Source of the DNA: Deltaproteobacteria bacterium
GTDB taxonomy: Bacteria; Desulfobacterota; DSM-4660; Desulfatiglandales; Desulfatiglandaceae
Direction of reading: 5' to 3'
Assembly: GCA_019307815.1 (NCBI GenBank)
Contig: JAFDIV010000027.1
Coordinates: 1 to 64,000 of the forward strand
DNA length: 64,000 nt
The position numbers and the translations under genes are program-made. Of the stretch, positions 18,523 through 27,391 are shown piece by piece (position 1 is the stretch's first letter; every line of letters begins with the position of its first letter). A model generated the notes under the pieces. That model saw only the letters and a list, made by a program, of their open reading frames with translations. It did not search any database and was not told the DNA's origin.

Positions 18523-19803
18523 CTATTTGCTCATCCAAGGGGGAAGGAGGATTTGGCCCATTGCAATGGATTCGGGAAATACCACGACCCGCTTTCCCGC
18601 CTGCCACTGAAAGATGGTCCCCACAGCACCCTTTTTTGGGTCAAGGCTCGGGATGATCTGATGGCTTTTTTTGTCAAACCTGATCCGGCCATATACCCCC
18701 ATCATGTCTATATCTTCCAAGGCCTCAACCACAGCATTGGGCTCCAGGCTTCCGGCCTTTTCAATGGCAGCCTTAAGCACATATGGGGCCATATAACTGC
18801 TAGAGGCACCGTATCCTTCCGGTTCAAGCCCCCATCGCTCCTTGTAGGCATTGACGAACTTCATAGTCCACGGTGTGGCATTGCAAGGCGCGTTTCCAGC
18901 GTTTACCACATTGGCGAGACAATACTCTCCCTTGCCTTCCGTTGCCTTCCAGAAACCCGGTTGTTCTGCAGCGGAGATAATGGAGCCAAAAGGTAAGGCA
19001 GGAATCTTCATGTCATACCACTGTTTGAGCAGTATGGAAGTCTGCGGCATGTCCATCCAGATGAGGATCACCTGTGCCTTTTTCCTGCGGGCCTTAAGAA
19101 GCCCCATGGAGAAGTCCGAGGTTCCGGTGGGATAAATCTCTTTTCCCAGCACCTTCCATCCCTTTTTTGCCATGATCTTGGCGATAATTCCTCCACCGGC
19201 CCGCGCATGGGCCACATCCTGTATCATGATGAACAGCCTGTTGAGTCCATATTTCTTTCCCAACCCTATTAGGCAGGGGATAATTTCACCCCCCACCATC
19301 CATTTGGCCTCCCCTGTAATACGAAAACAATATTTAAATTTGTCGTAGTTCTTGGCCACGCGGGCATGATACTTGGGGGTCAGGACCCCTGTGGTGAGGA
19401 TAGAGACCTTCTTGTATTTTGACAAAAGGTCCATAGCAGCCAAGGCCGCCTCTGATCTCACCGGGCCGCCCATAATAAAATCAGCCCCCTTTTCCAAAAT
19501 AAGTTTTTCCACCACCAGCAAGGCCTCGCTGACCGGCACACCCGGCTCTAGATCCCGGGTATCCATGACTTCCACCTTTAAAGGCCGTTTTACACCCCCC
19601 ACATTCACCCCGCCCGATGCGTTAATCTCCTCCACAGCCAAGCGGATACTGCGTTCGGCATCCCAACCATACAAGAAGGCGGTGGACAGAGGGCACCCAA
19701 GCACAATAGGCTTTTCAGCCTTGGCCTGATGAGGCACAAGGCAAAAAGCCACTGCAATGATGACTGCCACCAGAATAGCCATAAATTGTATTCCTCTTGT
19801 CAT
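18523..19803 (-). CDS. ABC transporter substrate-binding protein, LivK-type (family 1 periplasmic)
   Basis: 426 residues. A signal peptide is visible (basic MTRG start, hydrophobic AILVAVIIAVAF core, probable cleavage after KAKA near residue 29), then a periplasmic type I binding protein beginning EKPIVLGCPL. The first subdomain carries the GGPVRSEAALA ligand-binding pattern of the LivJ/LivK class. The ligand is not readable; with the acyl-CoA ligase in the same unit it could be an organic or aromatic acid rather than an amino acid. AAGGAGGT lies just before the ATG, and a sigma-54 promoter lies 86 bases upstream. Confidence 0.88.
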   Translation of the reverse strand: MTRGIQFMAILVAVIIAVAFCLVPHQAKAEKPIVLGCPLSTAFLYGWDAERSIRLAVEEINASGGVNVGGVKRPLKVEVMDTRDLEPGVPVSEALLVVEKLILEKGADFIMGGPVRSEAALAAMDLLSKYKKVSILTTGVLTPKYHARVAKNYDKFKYCFRITGEAKWMVGGEIIPCLIGLGKKYGLNRLFIMIQDVAHARAGGGIIAKIMAKKGWKVLGKEIYPTGTSDFSMGLLKARRKKAQVILIWMDMPQTSILLKQWYDMKIPALPFGSIISAAEQPGFWKATEGKGEYCLANVVNAGNAPCNATPWTMKFVNAYKERWGLEPEGYGASSSYMAPYVLKAAIEKAGSLEPNAVVEALEDIDMMGVYGRIRFDKKSHQIIPSLDPKKGAVGTIFQWQAGKRVVVFPESIAMGQILLPPWMSK

Positions 19804-19888
19804 GCTTCAACCTCCTTTGCTAAGAGTTCATGAATTATGTGAACCCATAAAACCCCCTCTTCACGAAACAGGCTGCACTCTCAATGAT

Positions 19889-19904
19889 GGCAAAACACAT
19901 GCCA
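19889..19904 (-). promoter_or_regulatory. Candidate sigma-54 promoter of the liv/acyl-CoA ligase operon
   Basis: The minus strand reads TGGCATGTGTTTTGCC, matching the -24/-12 consensus TGGCAYR-N4-TTGCW except for the last base. The invariant GG and GC are at the required spacing. It lies 86 bases before the start of the binding-protein gene, in intergenic DNA. Sigma-54 promoters need an NtrC-type activator; one is encoded at 26051-27391. Confidence 0.65.
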
Positions 19905-20023
19905 AGTGAGTCGACTCCTGAGGTGTTTGCTAAGGGATTAAAAAGACAGTATATTTAATAGATAGGCCCCTGATTAGTCCCTTGGTGGAATGAACATCCT
20001 TTTCATGCACTAGAAAAGTTTTT

Positions 20024-21004
20024 TCACCTGAGATTACATGCCACCCAGTGGTTCTTACCCACTTCCCTTAAAGGTGGTTCCTCCCTGCTACACTCAGGCG
20101 ATGCCAGGTGGCACCTGGGGTGAAAACGGCATCCTGAAGGGGGATTAATGGCACTGGGAATTTCTCCTTTAGGAATGGGATGGGTCCTGCGGAATTTTGG
20201 ATCAGGCACAGGGACCGCCGCCAGCAATGTAGATGTATAGGGATGAACTGGTTTGCTGAACACCTCCTTGAGTGGGCCCATCTCAACGATTTTCCCCAGA
20301 TACATGATTGCCACCCGGTCACAAATATATTTGCTGGTGGCAAGATCATGGGTGATAAACAGGTAAGTCAGGTCAAATTCCTCTTTCAGCCGGATCAACA
20401 GTTCAAGGATCATGGAGCGGACCGAAACATCTGCCATGGCAATGGGTTCGTCGGCAACTACAAATTCAGGGTTTGTAACAAGGGCCCTGGCAATCACAAC
20501 GCGTTGCCGCTGGCCTCCAGATACCTGGTGTGGATATTTGTGATATAGGAAAGAAGCAGGCTCCAATCCCACCTTCTCCATGATGTCCATGACCTTCTGC
20601 TCCGCGTCCTTACCATGAGCCAAACCATGAATCTTAAGAGGATGGCCTATGGCCTCGCCAATTGTCATGCGGGGGCTCAGAGAGGCAAATGGATCCTGGA
20701 AAATCACCTGCATCTTTTCCCTTAAGCGCCGCATTTCCTCCTTTGAATAGGAAAAGATGGATTTTCCCCCATATACAACCTTCCCTGAGGTGGGCTCCAG
20801 AAGTCGTAGTATCAACCTTCCTGTGGTCGTCTTGCCGCAGCCGCTTTCTCCCACCAGTCCGAGGGTCTCTCCCTTCTGAATTGAAAAGGAGACACCATCC
20901 ACAGCCCTGACAACCCTCTTTTCTTTGGCAAAAAGATTGTCAAGGAACCCTTTTTGAAGGGGAAAGTGTTTTTTTAGGTTTTCCACCTTTAGCAGTTCAG
21001 TCAT
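20024..21004 (-). CDS. dppF: Dipeptide/oligopeptide ABC transporter ATP-binding protein, DppF/OppF-type
   Basis: 326 residues. Walker A GESGCGKTT, the Q-loop IFQDPFASLSPRM, signature VSGGQRQRV, Walker B FVVADEPIAMADVS and H-loop FITHDL are complete. The C-terminal oligo_HPY extension is present, with CRFHPRC and further cysteines (CHLASPEC) that in this family can hold an Fe-S cluster. Walker B region reads DEPIAMADVSVR instead of the usual DEPVSALDVS. It is the last gene of the dpp operon, six bases after dppD. Confidence 0.92.
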   Translation of the reverse strand: MTELLKVENLKKHFPLQKGFLDNLFAKEKRVVRAVDGVSFSIQKGETLGLVGESGCGKTTTGRLILRLLEPTSGKVVYGGKSIFSYSKEEMRRLREKMQVIFQDPFASLSPRMTIGEAIGHPLKIHGLAHGKDAEQKVMDIMEKVGLEPASFLYHKYPHQVSGGQRQRVVIARALVTNPEFVVADEPIAMADVSVRSMILELLIRLKEEFDLTYLFITHDLATSKYICDRVAIMYLGKIVEMGPLKEVFSKPVHPYTSTLLAAVPVPDPKFRRTHPIPKGEIPSAINPPSGCRFHPRCHLASPECSREEPPLREVGKNHWVACNLR

Positions 21005-21010
21005 TATTCA

Positions 21011-21967
21011 TTACCCGTAAAGCCAGCATCTTACAATACGATCATCTTTCCCAAAGGCCTTTGGCCTTTCCTTTTTACAGATATCCATTGCACGAGGGCA
21101 ACGTGGATGAAACACGCATCCTGGTGGGGGGGCCACCAAATCCGGCGGCGATCCTTCCATTGTATGAAGTTCAGGTTGATCCAATTTGATATTGGGGATC
21201 GAGGCCAGAAGGCCCTGTGTGTAAGGATGTAAGGGATTACCAAATATAGATTCAGCCTTACCAGTTTCTGCAATAGTCCCTCCGTACATCACCGTGACAC
21301 GGTCAGCCAATTGGGCCACTATTCCTAGATTGTGGGTAATGAGAAGGATGGTTAGATCGTATTGCCTTCGAAGCTCGTTCAATAGATCCAGGAACTGGGC
21401 CTCCACAATCACATCCAGGGAAGTAGTAGGCTCATCAGCGATCAACAAATCCGGATCCAGAACCAGGGCCATACCGATCATGATTCTCTGGCGCATTCCG
21501 CCAGACATCTGGTGGGGGTATTCCAGGAGCCTTTCGGGGGAAATACCAAGGCTTTCCAGTACCTGTGCTGCTTTCTTAAATGCCTCTTGTTTACTAATTT
21601 GAGGATCATGGGTCTTGATGGTCTCAATAAATTGTTCGTCTATCCTGAAAAGAGGGTTCAAGGAGGTCAAAGGATCCTGGAATATCATGGAAATGTTGTT
21701 TCCGCGAAGGCTCAAAAGCTCCTTTTCTTCCATGCGAACCAAATCCCGGCCATGATAGAGAATTTCACCCTCTACGATTTCACCAGGGGGGCGGAGCAAT
21801 CTCAGGATCGAAAACCCAAGCGTAGATTTTCCGCACCCCGACTCTCCCACCAGCCCCATCACTTCTCCTTGCCGCAATTCCAGGTCCACACCTTGAACCG
21901 CACGCACTGTACCGATATTGATGGGAAAATGGACATGAAGGTTCTTTATCTCCAGGATCGTCTTCAT
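21011..21967 (-). CDS. dppD: Dipeptide/oligopeptide ABC transporter ATP-binding protein, DppD/OppD-type
   Basis: 318 residues. Walker A GESGCGKST, IFQDPLTSLNPL, signature MSGGMRQRI, Walker B LLIADEPTTSLDV and H-loop LITHNLG are all present, and the C-terminal oligo_HPY region carries CVFHPRCPRAMDIC. The MSGGMRQR signature distinguishes OppD/DppD from the DppF partner. It powers peptide uptake from the cytoplasmic face. It starts four bases after the dppC stop. Confidence 0.93.
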   Translation of the reverse strand: MKTILEIKNLHVHFPINIGTVRAVQGVDLELRQGEVMGLVGESGCGKSTLGFSILRLLRPPGEIVEGEILYHGRDLVRMEEKELLSLRGNNISMIFQDPLTSLNPLFRIDEQFIETIKTHDPQISKQEAFKKAAQVLESLGISPERLLEYPHQMSGGMRQRIMIGMALVLDPDLLIADEPTTSLDVIVEAQFLDLLNELRRQYDLTILLITHNLGIVAQLADRVTVMYGGTIAETGKAESIFGNPLHPYTQGLLASIPNIKLDQPELHTMEGSPPDLVAPPPGCVFHPRCPRAMDICKKERPKAFGKDDRIVRCWLYG

Positions 21968-21971
21968 TCCC

Positions 21972-22856
21972 TTAACGCTCCAGAAGTCTGGGATTCAATA
22001 TCTCGGACAAACCCTCCCCCAACATAGTGAAGCCAAGGGCAAGCAAGGAGATCATGGCCCCGGGAAAGGTGATCAACCACCATTGACCTGAAGGTAAGTA
22101 CTTTTTCCCCATGGCCAGGTCCATTCCCCAATCAACCACTGAGGGAGGCAGCCCCAGCCCGAGGTAGGTCAAGGCGGCCTCAATCATAATGGCGTCTGCC
22201 ACATTCATGGAAAATACAACAACTGTGGTGGCAATAACATTGGGAAAAATGTACTTCCAAAGGATGACCCGGTTTGTGGCCCCAATGGCCTTAGCGGCCT
22301 CTACATAGAGCTCCTCCTTAATGGCAAGGGTCTGGCCCCTGACAAGACGGAAATAGGTGGGTATATATATCACTGCCACGGCCAAGGTGATATTGACGAC
22401 TCCAGGGCCTAACATCGCAGCGAATGCAATGGCAAGAATGAGGCCAGGGAAGGAATAGACCGAATCCATAATCAAGGAAAAGATCCTGTCCAAATTACCG
22501 CCGGCAAATCCTGATATCAAACCGAAGGTAATTCCCACCACTGATGAAAGCACTGCTGCAAGTACCGCCACACGGAGAATGGTCTGGGAGCCGAACACCA
22601 CGCGCGACCAAACGTCTCTCTGAAGATTGTCTGTCCCCATTATGTGAATGTTGTTAGGGGGTGATAGTTGAGGTCCGGTATTCTGGTCATAAGGGCTAAA
22701 GGGAGCTATATATGGTGCACAAAAGGCCATTATAACAATAGCCAGGACGATGGTGGCTCCAATGATCATTACCCACCATTCCATACCATACTTCTTGCCC
22801 TGGCCCATAAATCGTTGTAAGAGTTTTCCAAGTCCTGCTGCAGGTGAAAATCTCAT
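21972..22856 (-). CDS. dppC: Dipeptide/oligopeptide ABC transporter permease, DppC-type
   Basis: 294 residues and about six membrane helices. The N-terminal OppC_N segment (APYIAPFSPYDQN) and the exported-loop phrase HIMGTDNLQRDVWSRVVFGSQ are hallmarks of DppC/OppC. The EAAKAIGATNRVILWKYIFP motif is the ATPase-docking EAA loop. It forms the translocation pore with DppB, eight bases downstream of that gene. Confidence 0.93.
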   Translation of the reverse strand: MRFSPAAGLGKLLQRFMGQGKKYGMEWWVMIIGATIVLAIVIMAFCAPYIAPFSPYDQNTGPQLSPPNNIHIMGTDNLQRDVWSRVVFGSQTILRVAVLAAVLSSVVGITFGLISGFAGGNLDRIFSLIMDSVYSFPGLILAIAFAAMLGPGVVNITLAVAVIYIPTYFRLVRGQTLAIKEELYVEAAKAIGATNRVILWKYIFPNVIATTVVVFSMNVADAIMIEAALTYLGLGLPPSVVDWGMDLAMGKKYLPSGQWWLITFPGAMISLLALGFTMLGEGLSEILNPRLLER

Positions 22857-22864
22857 ATTATCTC

Positions 22865-23881
22865 CTAGTACCGAATTCTGGGGTCCACCATAGCATAGAT
22901 GATATCAACGATAAGTGATATGGTGGCCACCAACAGGGCATATATGACGATAGTCCCCTGGATGGTAGGATAATCCCTTAAATAAATCCTTTCCATGAGC
23001 AGACGTCCCATACCAGGCCATGAAAAGGTGGTCTCTGTAAGAAGGGCATTACAAATGAGTTGAGCGAATTGCAGGCCCATCATGGTCAAAATAGGGATAA
23101 AGGCGTTTTTTAATGCGTGTTTGTAAACCACGATTCTGTGCCGGATCCCCCGGGCCTCAGCAGCCAAGACGTAATCGGAGCGGAGCACATCCAGCATGTT
23201 GGCCCTAGTAAGACGAAGGAAAATCCCAGAGATAACCAGGCCTAGAGTCAGTGAAGGAAGGAACAAATGCAATAGCACATCGCCTAGGGCCGCCCAGTCC
23301 CTGATCCAAATGGTATCCAGGATGTAAAACCCTGTTTTCTCAAAAATAGAGGCAAAGACCCTTGGCCCTGTTCTGCCAGCAATGGGCAACACGTGAAGCC
23401 ACACGCCAAAGATCAACTGGAGCATGAGGCCGAGCCAGTAGACAGGGATACAATAAATCACGATCCCATAAAACCGCAAAAGGTAGTCCTGGGCAGAACG
23501 CCTCTTATCTGCCGCATATGCGCCAGTAAATACCCCTATGAGAAGTGCTATCAGCATTCCGGCCACTGTAAGTTCCAAGGTAGCCGGAAGCTTATCCTCT
23601 ACCGCCTTTATGACCCGCTGCTTAAAGACCATGGAATCGCCCAGATCCAGCCGGCAAATTTGCCACAGGTAATTAACGTATTGAACGGCCAAGGGGCGAT
23701 CCAGACCCAGTTCATGTTTTTTCTTCTCTATGACACTTTCCGGTGCATGGCCTCCAAGCATGGTTGATACCGGATCTCCGGGCATAATACGAACCACCAC
23801 AAAAACAATGGTCAAGAGAATGAAGACCATGGGAATGGTCATGAGGGTCCTGGCAATGATGTATTTCAGCAGATTTCTCAT
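22865..23881 (-). CDS. dppB: Dipeptide/oligopeptide ABC transporter permease, DppB-type
   Basis: 338 residues and about six membrane helices. The start MRNLLKYIIARTLMTIPMV, the RIMPGDPV segment and the long periplasmic loop after the first helix fit DppB/OppB. The EAA docking loop is AAEARGIRHRIVVYKHALKN, and the TETTFSWPGMGRLL segment is typical. It heads the permease/ATPase part of the operon, after a terminator-like hairpin behind the binding-protein gene. Confidence 0.93.
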   Translation of the reverse strand: MRNLLKYIIARTLMTIPMVFILLTIVFVVVRIMPGDPVSTMLGGHAPESVIEKKKHELGLDRPLAVQYVNYLWQICRLDLGDSMVFKQRVIKAVEDKLPATLELTVAGMLIALLIGVFTGAYAADKRRSAQDYLLRFYGIVIYCIPVYWLGLMLQLIFGVWLHVLPIAGRTGPRVFASIFEKTGFYILDTIWIRDWAALGDVLLHLFLPSLTLGLVISGIFLRLTRANMLDVLRSDYVLAAEARGIRHRIVVYKHALKNAFIPILTMMGLQFAQLICNALLTETTFSWPGMGRLLMERIYLRDYPTIQGTIVIYALLVATISLIVDIIYAMVDPRIRY

Positions 23882-23971
23882 ATTGCTCCGTCATAGATAT
23901 CAATTACGTCCTGCCCAAGGTCGAGGACTCCGACCAGGCATGCCAATACCCAAATTTGGCAGCCCGATGTC

Positions 23972-24000
23972 AAAAAAGGTCGGGGCCCCAAGGCCCCGAC
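23972..24000 (-). terminator. Intrinsic terminator/attenuator between dppA and dppB
   Basis: A perfect 9-bp stem GTCGGGGCC/GGCCCCGAC with a 4-base loop (23979-24000) is followed on the minus strand by six T residues. It lies 13 bases after the dppA stop and 91 bases before dppB. It probably ends most transcripts after dppA, giving excess binding protein over permease. Confidence 0.8.
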
Positions 24001-24012
24001 TCTTTCACGCTG

Positions 24013-25569
24013 CTAATCCTTATATAGGGGATCGTAATTGAAGCGCAGCGTCGGGGAAAGTTTGACGCCATGAACATTTTTCTGGGTGAACACATAAAGA
24101 GTCCCCTGAAATATGGGGCAGGTAGGCACATCTACCGTCCACATCTGTTGGACCTTTTTGTAAATCTCAGTCCTTTTCTTCATGTCAGGAATAGTTTGGC
24201 CTTTGGTAAGTATTTCGTCCCACTTGGGATCAGAGAAGTAGATCCCCATTCCAGCAGAGCCTGCTGTGCCGGCAAATGCCGCTGTATAGTTATCAGGATC
24301 AATATAATCCGGATACCACCCCAGCAAATAGGCTTGCATCTGCTTGTTATGCCACTGATCCCTGTAAGTGGCCCATTCAGCGGACTTCACGTTCACTTTC
24401 ATAACACCTGTGGCCTCCAATTGCTTCTGGATAACCGCAGCCAGGTCCACCTCAGTATCCCCGTAGTGGCTCGGAGTGTACCATAGGTCAAACTCAAACT
24501 TATTCTTTTCGTTGTAGCCCCTAGAGGCCAGTAGTTCTCTGGCCTTTTTCACATTCCCGTCTCCATAGGCAGTCTTGAAGGCATCCACATGGGACCACAT
24601 CCCCATGGGAACCATGGAATAGAGTGGGGCATTTTGCCCGAGAAATACCTTTCGAATGATTTCAGGCCTGTTAATGGCTGCAGCAACGGCCTGGCGTAGC
24701 ACCCTGTCGTTAAAAGGCGGTGTAGAGCACTGGAAGCAAATATAGCGAATATAGGGTCCTTGGGCCTTGACGGTCTTTACTTTGGGAGATTTTTCCAGGT
24801 CATTGATATCAGAGGGATTCAGGGACTTGAAGGCAATATCGATCTCACCCCTTTCAAGGGCCAGTCTCATGGTGGTGGCATCAGCAAAATATCGGATAAC
24901 GATCCTTTTGGTCTTGGGTTTCTCTCCAAAGTAATTCGGGTTAGCCTCCATGACAATCTCCTGGTCCCTTTTGAAGGAAACGACCTTATAGGGGCCTAGA
25001 CCTACCAGCTTTCCGCCTTTCAATTCCGAGGGGTCACGGATAATCTTGTCCTTGGGATACACATTTGGATTAACCGGATAGTAGGGTACAGAGGCCACCA
25101 GGGCAGGAAAATAGGCCACGGGGTTTTTGAGCACAAACTTCACCGTATAAGGATCCACTACCTCCACCCGTTTTACGAAATCGGTCACCAGCCAAGAAGG
25201 ATCTCCTTTAAGGGCCATGACCCTGTCAATGGACCATTTGACCGCATTGGCATCAAAGGGGGTACCATCTGTGAACTTGAGTCCTTTCCTGAGTTTAAAG
25301 GTATATTCCTTTCCATCAGGACTTATGGTGTAAGACTTGGCCAGACAAGGGGTAAGTTTAGTGCTTCCCGAGGGGTAGGTCAGCAGGCCCTGGTAGATAT
25401 TGTAGAAAATCTCCCAGGTATGAAAATCATAGGCATTGGCCGGATCCATGTCGATGACCTTCTCGGTCGTGCCATATACGATAGTCTGGGCCTTGGCAAA
25501 GCCTTGTGCTGGAATAAGGGCCATGCTGGCCACCACAGCAAATATCAAAAATACTCTGAGTACCTTCAT
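24013..25569 (-). CDS. dppA: Peptide ABC transporter substrate-binding protein (family 5)
   Basis: 518 residues, usual for SBP family 5. A signal peptide is visible (MKVLRVFLIFAVVASMALI, cleavage likely after GFAKA), then the mature start TIVYGTTEKV. Family motifs include YTFKLRKGLKFTDGTPFDA and the lobe II region around YIDPDNYTAAF. It binds peptides, or possibly nickel or other ligands carried by relatives, in the periplasm. It is the first gene of the dpp operon, with AAAGGAGG before the ATG. Confidence 0.9.
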   Translation of the reverse strand: MKVLRVFLIFAVVASMALIPAQGFAKAQTIVYGTTEKVIDMDPANAYDFHTWEIFYNIYQGLLTYPSGSTKLTPCLAKSYTISPDGKEYTFKLRKGLKFTDGTPFDANAVKWSIDRVMALKGDPSWLVTDFVKRVEVVDPYTVKFVLKNPVAYFPALVASVPYYPVNPNVYPKDKIIRDPSELKGGKLVGLGPYKVVSFKRDQEIVMEANPNYFGEKPKTKRIVIRYFADATTMRLALERGEIDIAFKSLNPSDINDLEKSPKVKTVKAQGPYIRYICFQCSTPPFNDRVLRQAVAAAINRPEIIRKVFLGQNAPLYSMVPMGMWSHVDAFKTAYGDGNVKKARELLASRGYNEKNKFEFDLWYTPSHYGDTEVDLAAVIQKQLEATGVMKVNVKSAEWATYRDQWHNKQMQAYLLGWYPDYIDPDNYTAAFAGTAGSAGMGIYFSDPKWDEILTKGQTIPDMKKRTEIYKKVQQMWTVDVPTCPIFQGTLYVFTQKNVHGVKLSPTLRFNYDPLYKD

Positions 25570-26050
25570 CTCACTATCCTCCTTTGCTCCAAATATTACA
25601 GTGCTGTTCCCGGTCGGATCTCCTCAGGAACCTATCCTAATGCCAGAGTCCAACCCCCAAAAGGTAACACCTCAAACCTGTAAACACCCCCACGTAGGGT
25701 ACAGTAATGTCTTCCACCCCCTTTCGCACAGGAAATCCGTGACTCTTCCCGGTTTGTTTCCGGAAATTTTGACAGACTGAGCTGCTTGAAGCCATCCTAA
25801 TGTGCCTTGGGTTGGAGGCAGTCACACGCTGTGCCGGAAAAGAATATGGCCCGAAATAAGGTTTTCACATCCTAGCAATATATTTCTGATGTTTCAAGAA
25901 ATAACTGCAGGGAAATAAGCATTTTTCCTCAAAACCATGCCACTTGTGGAAGTCTATGAGCTCTTAGGGTAAAGCGTCTGTAGTTGTCCAAGATAGAAGC
26001 ATTTGCACGACCGCAGTCCAACTGTTGTACAGGGGCTAAACAGCTCTTGC
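25570..26050. other. Non-coding region upstream of dppA
   Basis: 481 bases between dppA and the NtrC-type regulator, both on the minus strand. I see no credible gene and only a strong ribosome-binding site next to dppA. A TGGCATGGTTTTGAG stretch near 25938 resembles a -24/-12 element but its spacing is one base short and the -12 GC is GA, so I do not call it. No clear terminator was found after the regulator. Confidence 0.5.
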
Positions 26051-27391
26051 CTATGGCCCAATACCATACTTCCTAATCTTTCGGCGGAGGGTAGGTAAAG
26101 AAATCCCCAGTTTTTTGGCTGCTTCGGTACGATTCCAGCCTACTTGGCAAAGGGTGTTTGTAATGTGCTGTTTTTCAATAGCCTCAAGTGTAGTGCTATC
26201 CTCGTCCCCATATCTGAGGGAACGGTCTCTGTTGATAATATTTTCCACATCCTCCACAAGGATCACATTTCCCCGGGAACGGACCACTGCCTCCACCAAC
26301 ACATTTTCCAACTCTCTCACATTGCCCGGCCAGGAGTATTCATGCATTAACTCCAGCACACCGGGTTGCAGCCCGAACACTGCGGAGCCTAGATCCAAGT
26401 TTACCCGCTTTAGAAAGTAACTTACCAGATCGGGGATATCTTCCTTGCGCTCTCGGAGAGGCGGAACATTAATGGTAACCACCTTCAGTCGGTAATAAAG
26501 ATCTTCTCGAAACAGGCCCTGATCTACCATTTGGCCAAGGTCCCGGTGCGTGGCCGCAATGATGCGGCAGCTTGATTTCAACAATTGGTGTCCCCCAACG
26601 CGCATATATTCACGTCGTTGCAAGAATCCTAACAGTTTCCTCTGAAGGCCCAGTGATAGCTCCCCCACTTCATCCAAAAACAAGGTCCCGTTTCCGGCAA
26701 GCTCAATTTTGCCTCGCTTGGAGTGAATTGCCCCTGTAAACGCGCCTTTTTCGTGGCCGAAGAGCTCTGTTTCCAAAAGCGTCTCCACGGTAGCTGAACA
26801 ATCAAGAATAACAAAAGGCTCCTTGGCATTCGCCCCTTTGCGGTGGATGATCCTTGCAATCAACTCCTTACCCGTTCCCGTCTCACCAGTAATAAGGACA
26901 CTGACCCGATTTTTACACAACAACCCTATGGTCTTGAAAATCTCCCGCATTCTCGGGCTTTTTCCCACAATAACATCTTGCTCAGGTCTTGCCGCCACCT
27001 TGGGCCGAACCTGTGCCTCTCGATCCGCCTTTAATACATGTAAGGCCCTGTCCACTGCCCTTTCGATCTCCTCTGCATCAAGGGGTTTGTGGATATAATC
27101 ATACCCTCCTCTCTTCATGGCCTCTATGGTGGTTTCCATATCTTGGTATGCGGTGATCATAATGACCTTTGTTTCGGCCCTTTTTGTCTTCATCTCACTC
27201 AATATGTCCAGCCCATTGGCATCTGGGAGTCGGATGTCCAGAATGACCACATCGGGACTGTATTCCTCAAAAAGGGCCATACCCTCAACACCCCTGGCGG
27301 CCTTTATGACAGAGTGCCCTGCCTCAGACAAAAACATCTCCAGTGTCTCTAGAATGGAGGGTTCGTCATCCACCACTAGTATCTTTGCCAC
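26051..27391 (-). CDS. NtrC-family sigma-54-dependent response regulator
   Basis: 446 residues with three domains. A receiver (~1-120) has VDDEPS and the phospho-acceptor Asp in VVILDIRLPD. An AAA+ domain has Walker A GETGTGKE, the sigma-54-contacting GAFTGA loop, Walker B GTLFLDEVGE and the arginine-finger region. A C-terminal Fis-type helix-turn-helix (WNRTEAAKKLGISLPTLRRK) binds enhancer DNA. It activates sigma-54 RNA polymerase when phosphorylated. It overlaps the upstream histidine kinase gene by 16 bases, so the two form one system. Candidate targets are the neighbouring dpp operon and the sigma-54-type promoter at 19889-19904. Confidence 0.93.
   Translation of the reverse strand: MAKILVVDDEPSILETLEMFLSEAGHSVIKAARGVEGMALFEEYSPDVVILDIRLPDANGLDILSEMKTKRAETKVIMITAYQDMETTIEAMKRGGYDYIHKPLDAEEIERAVDRALHVLKADREAQVRPKVAARPEQDVIVGKSPRMREIFKTIGLLCKNRVSVLITGETGTGKELIARIIHRKGANAKEPFVILDCSATVETLLETELFGHEKGAFTGAIHSKRGKIELAGNGTLFLDEVGELSLGLQRKLLGFLQRREYMRVGGHQLLKSSCRIIAATHRDLGQMVDQGLFREDLYYRLKVVTINVPPLRERKEDIPDLVSYFLKRVNLDLGSAVFGLQPGVLELMHEYSWPGNVRELENVLVEAVVRSRGNVILVEDVENIINRDRSLRYGDEDSTTLEAIEKQHITNTLCQVGWNRTEAAKKLGISLPTLRRKIRKYGIGP

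Noticed and set aside
25930..25950. Possible second sigma-54 promoter before dppA
   Set aside because: Spacing between the GG and the -12 element is one base short and the conserved GC is GA.
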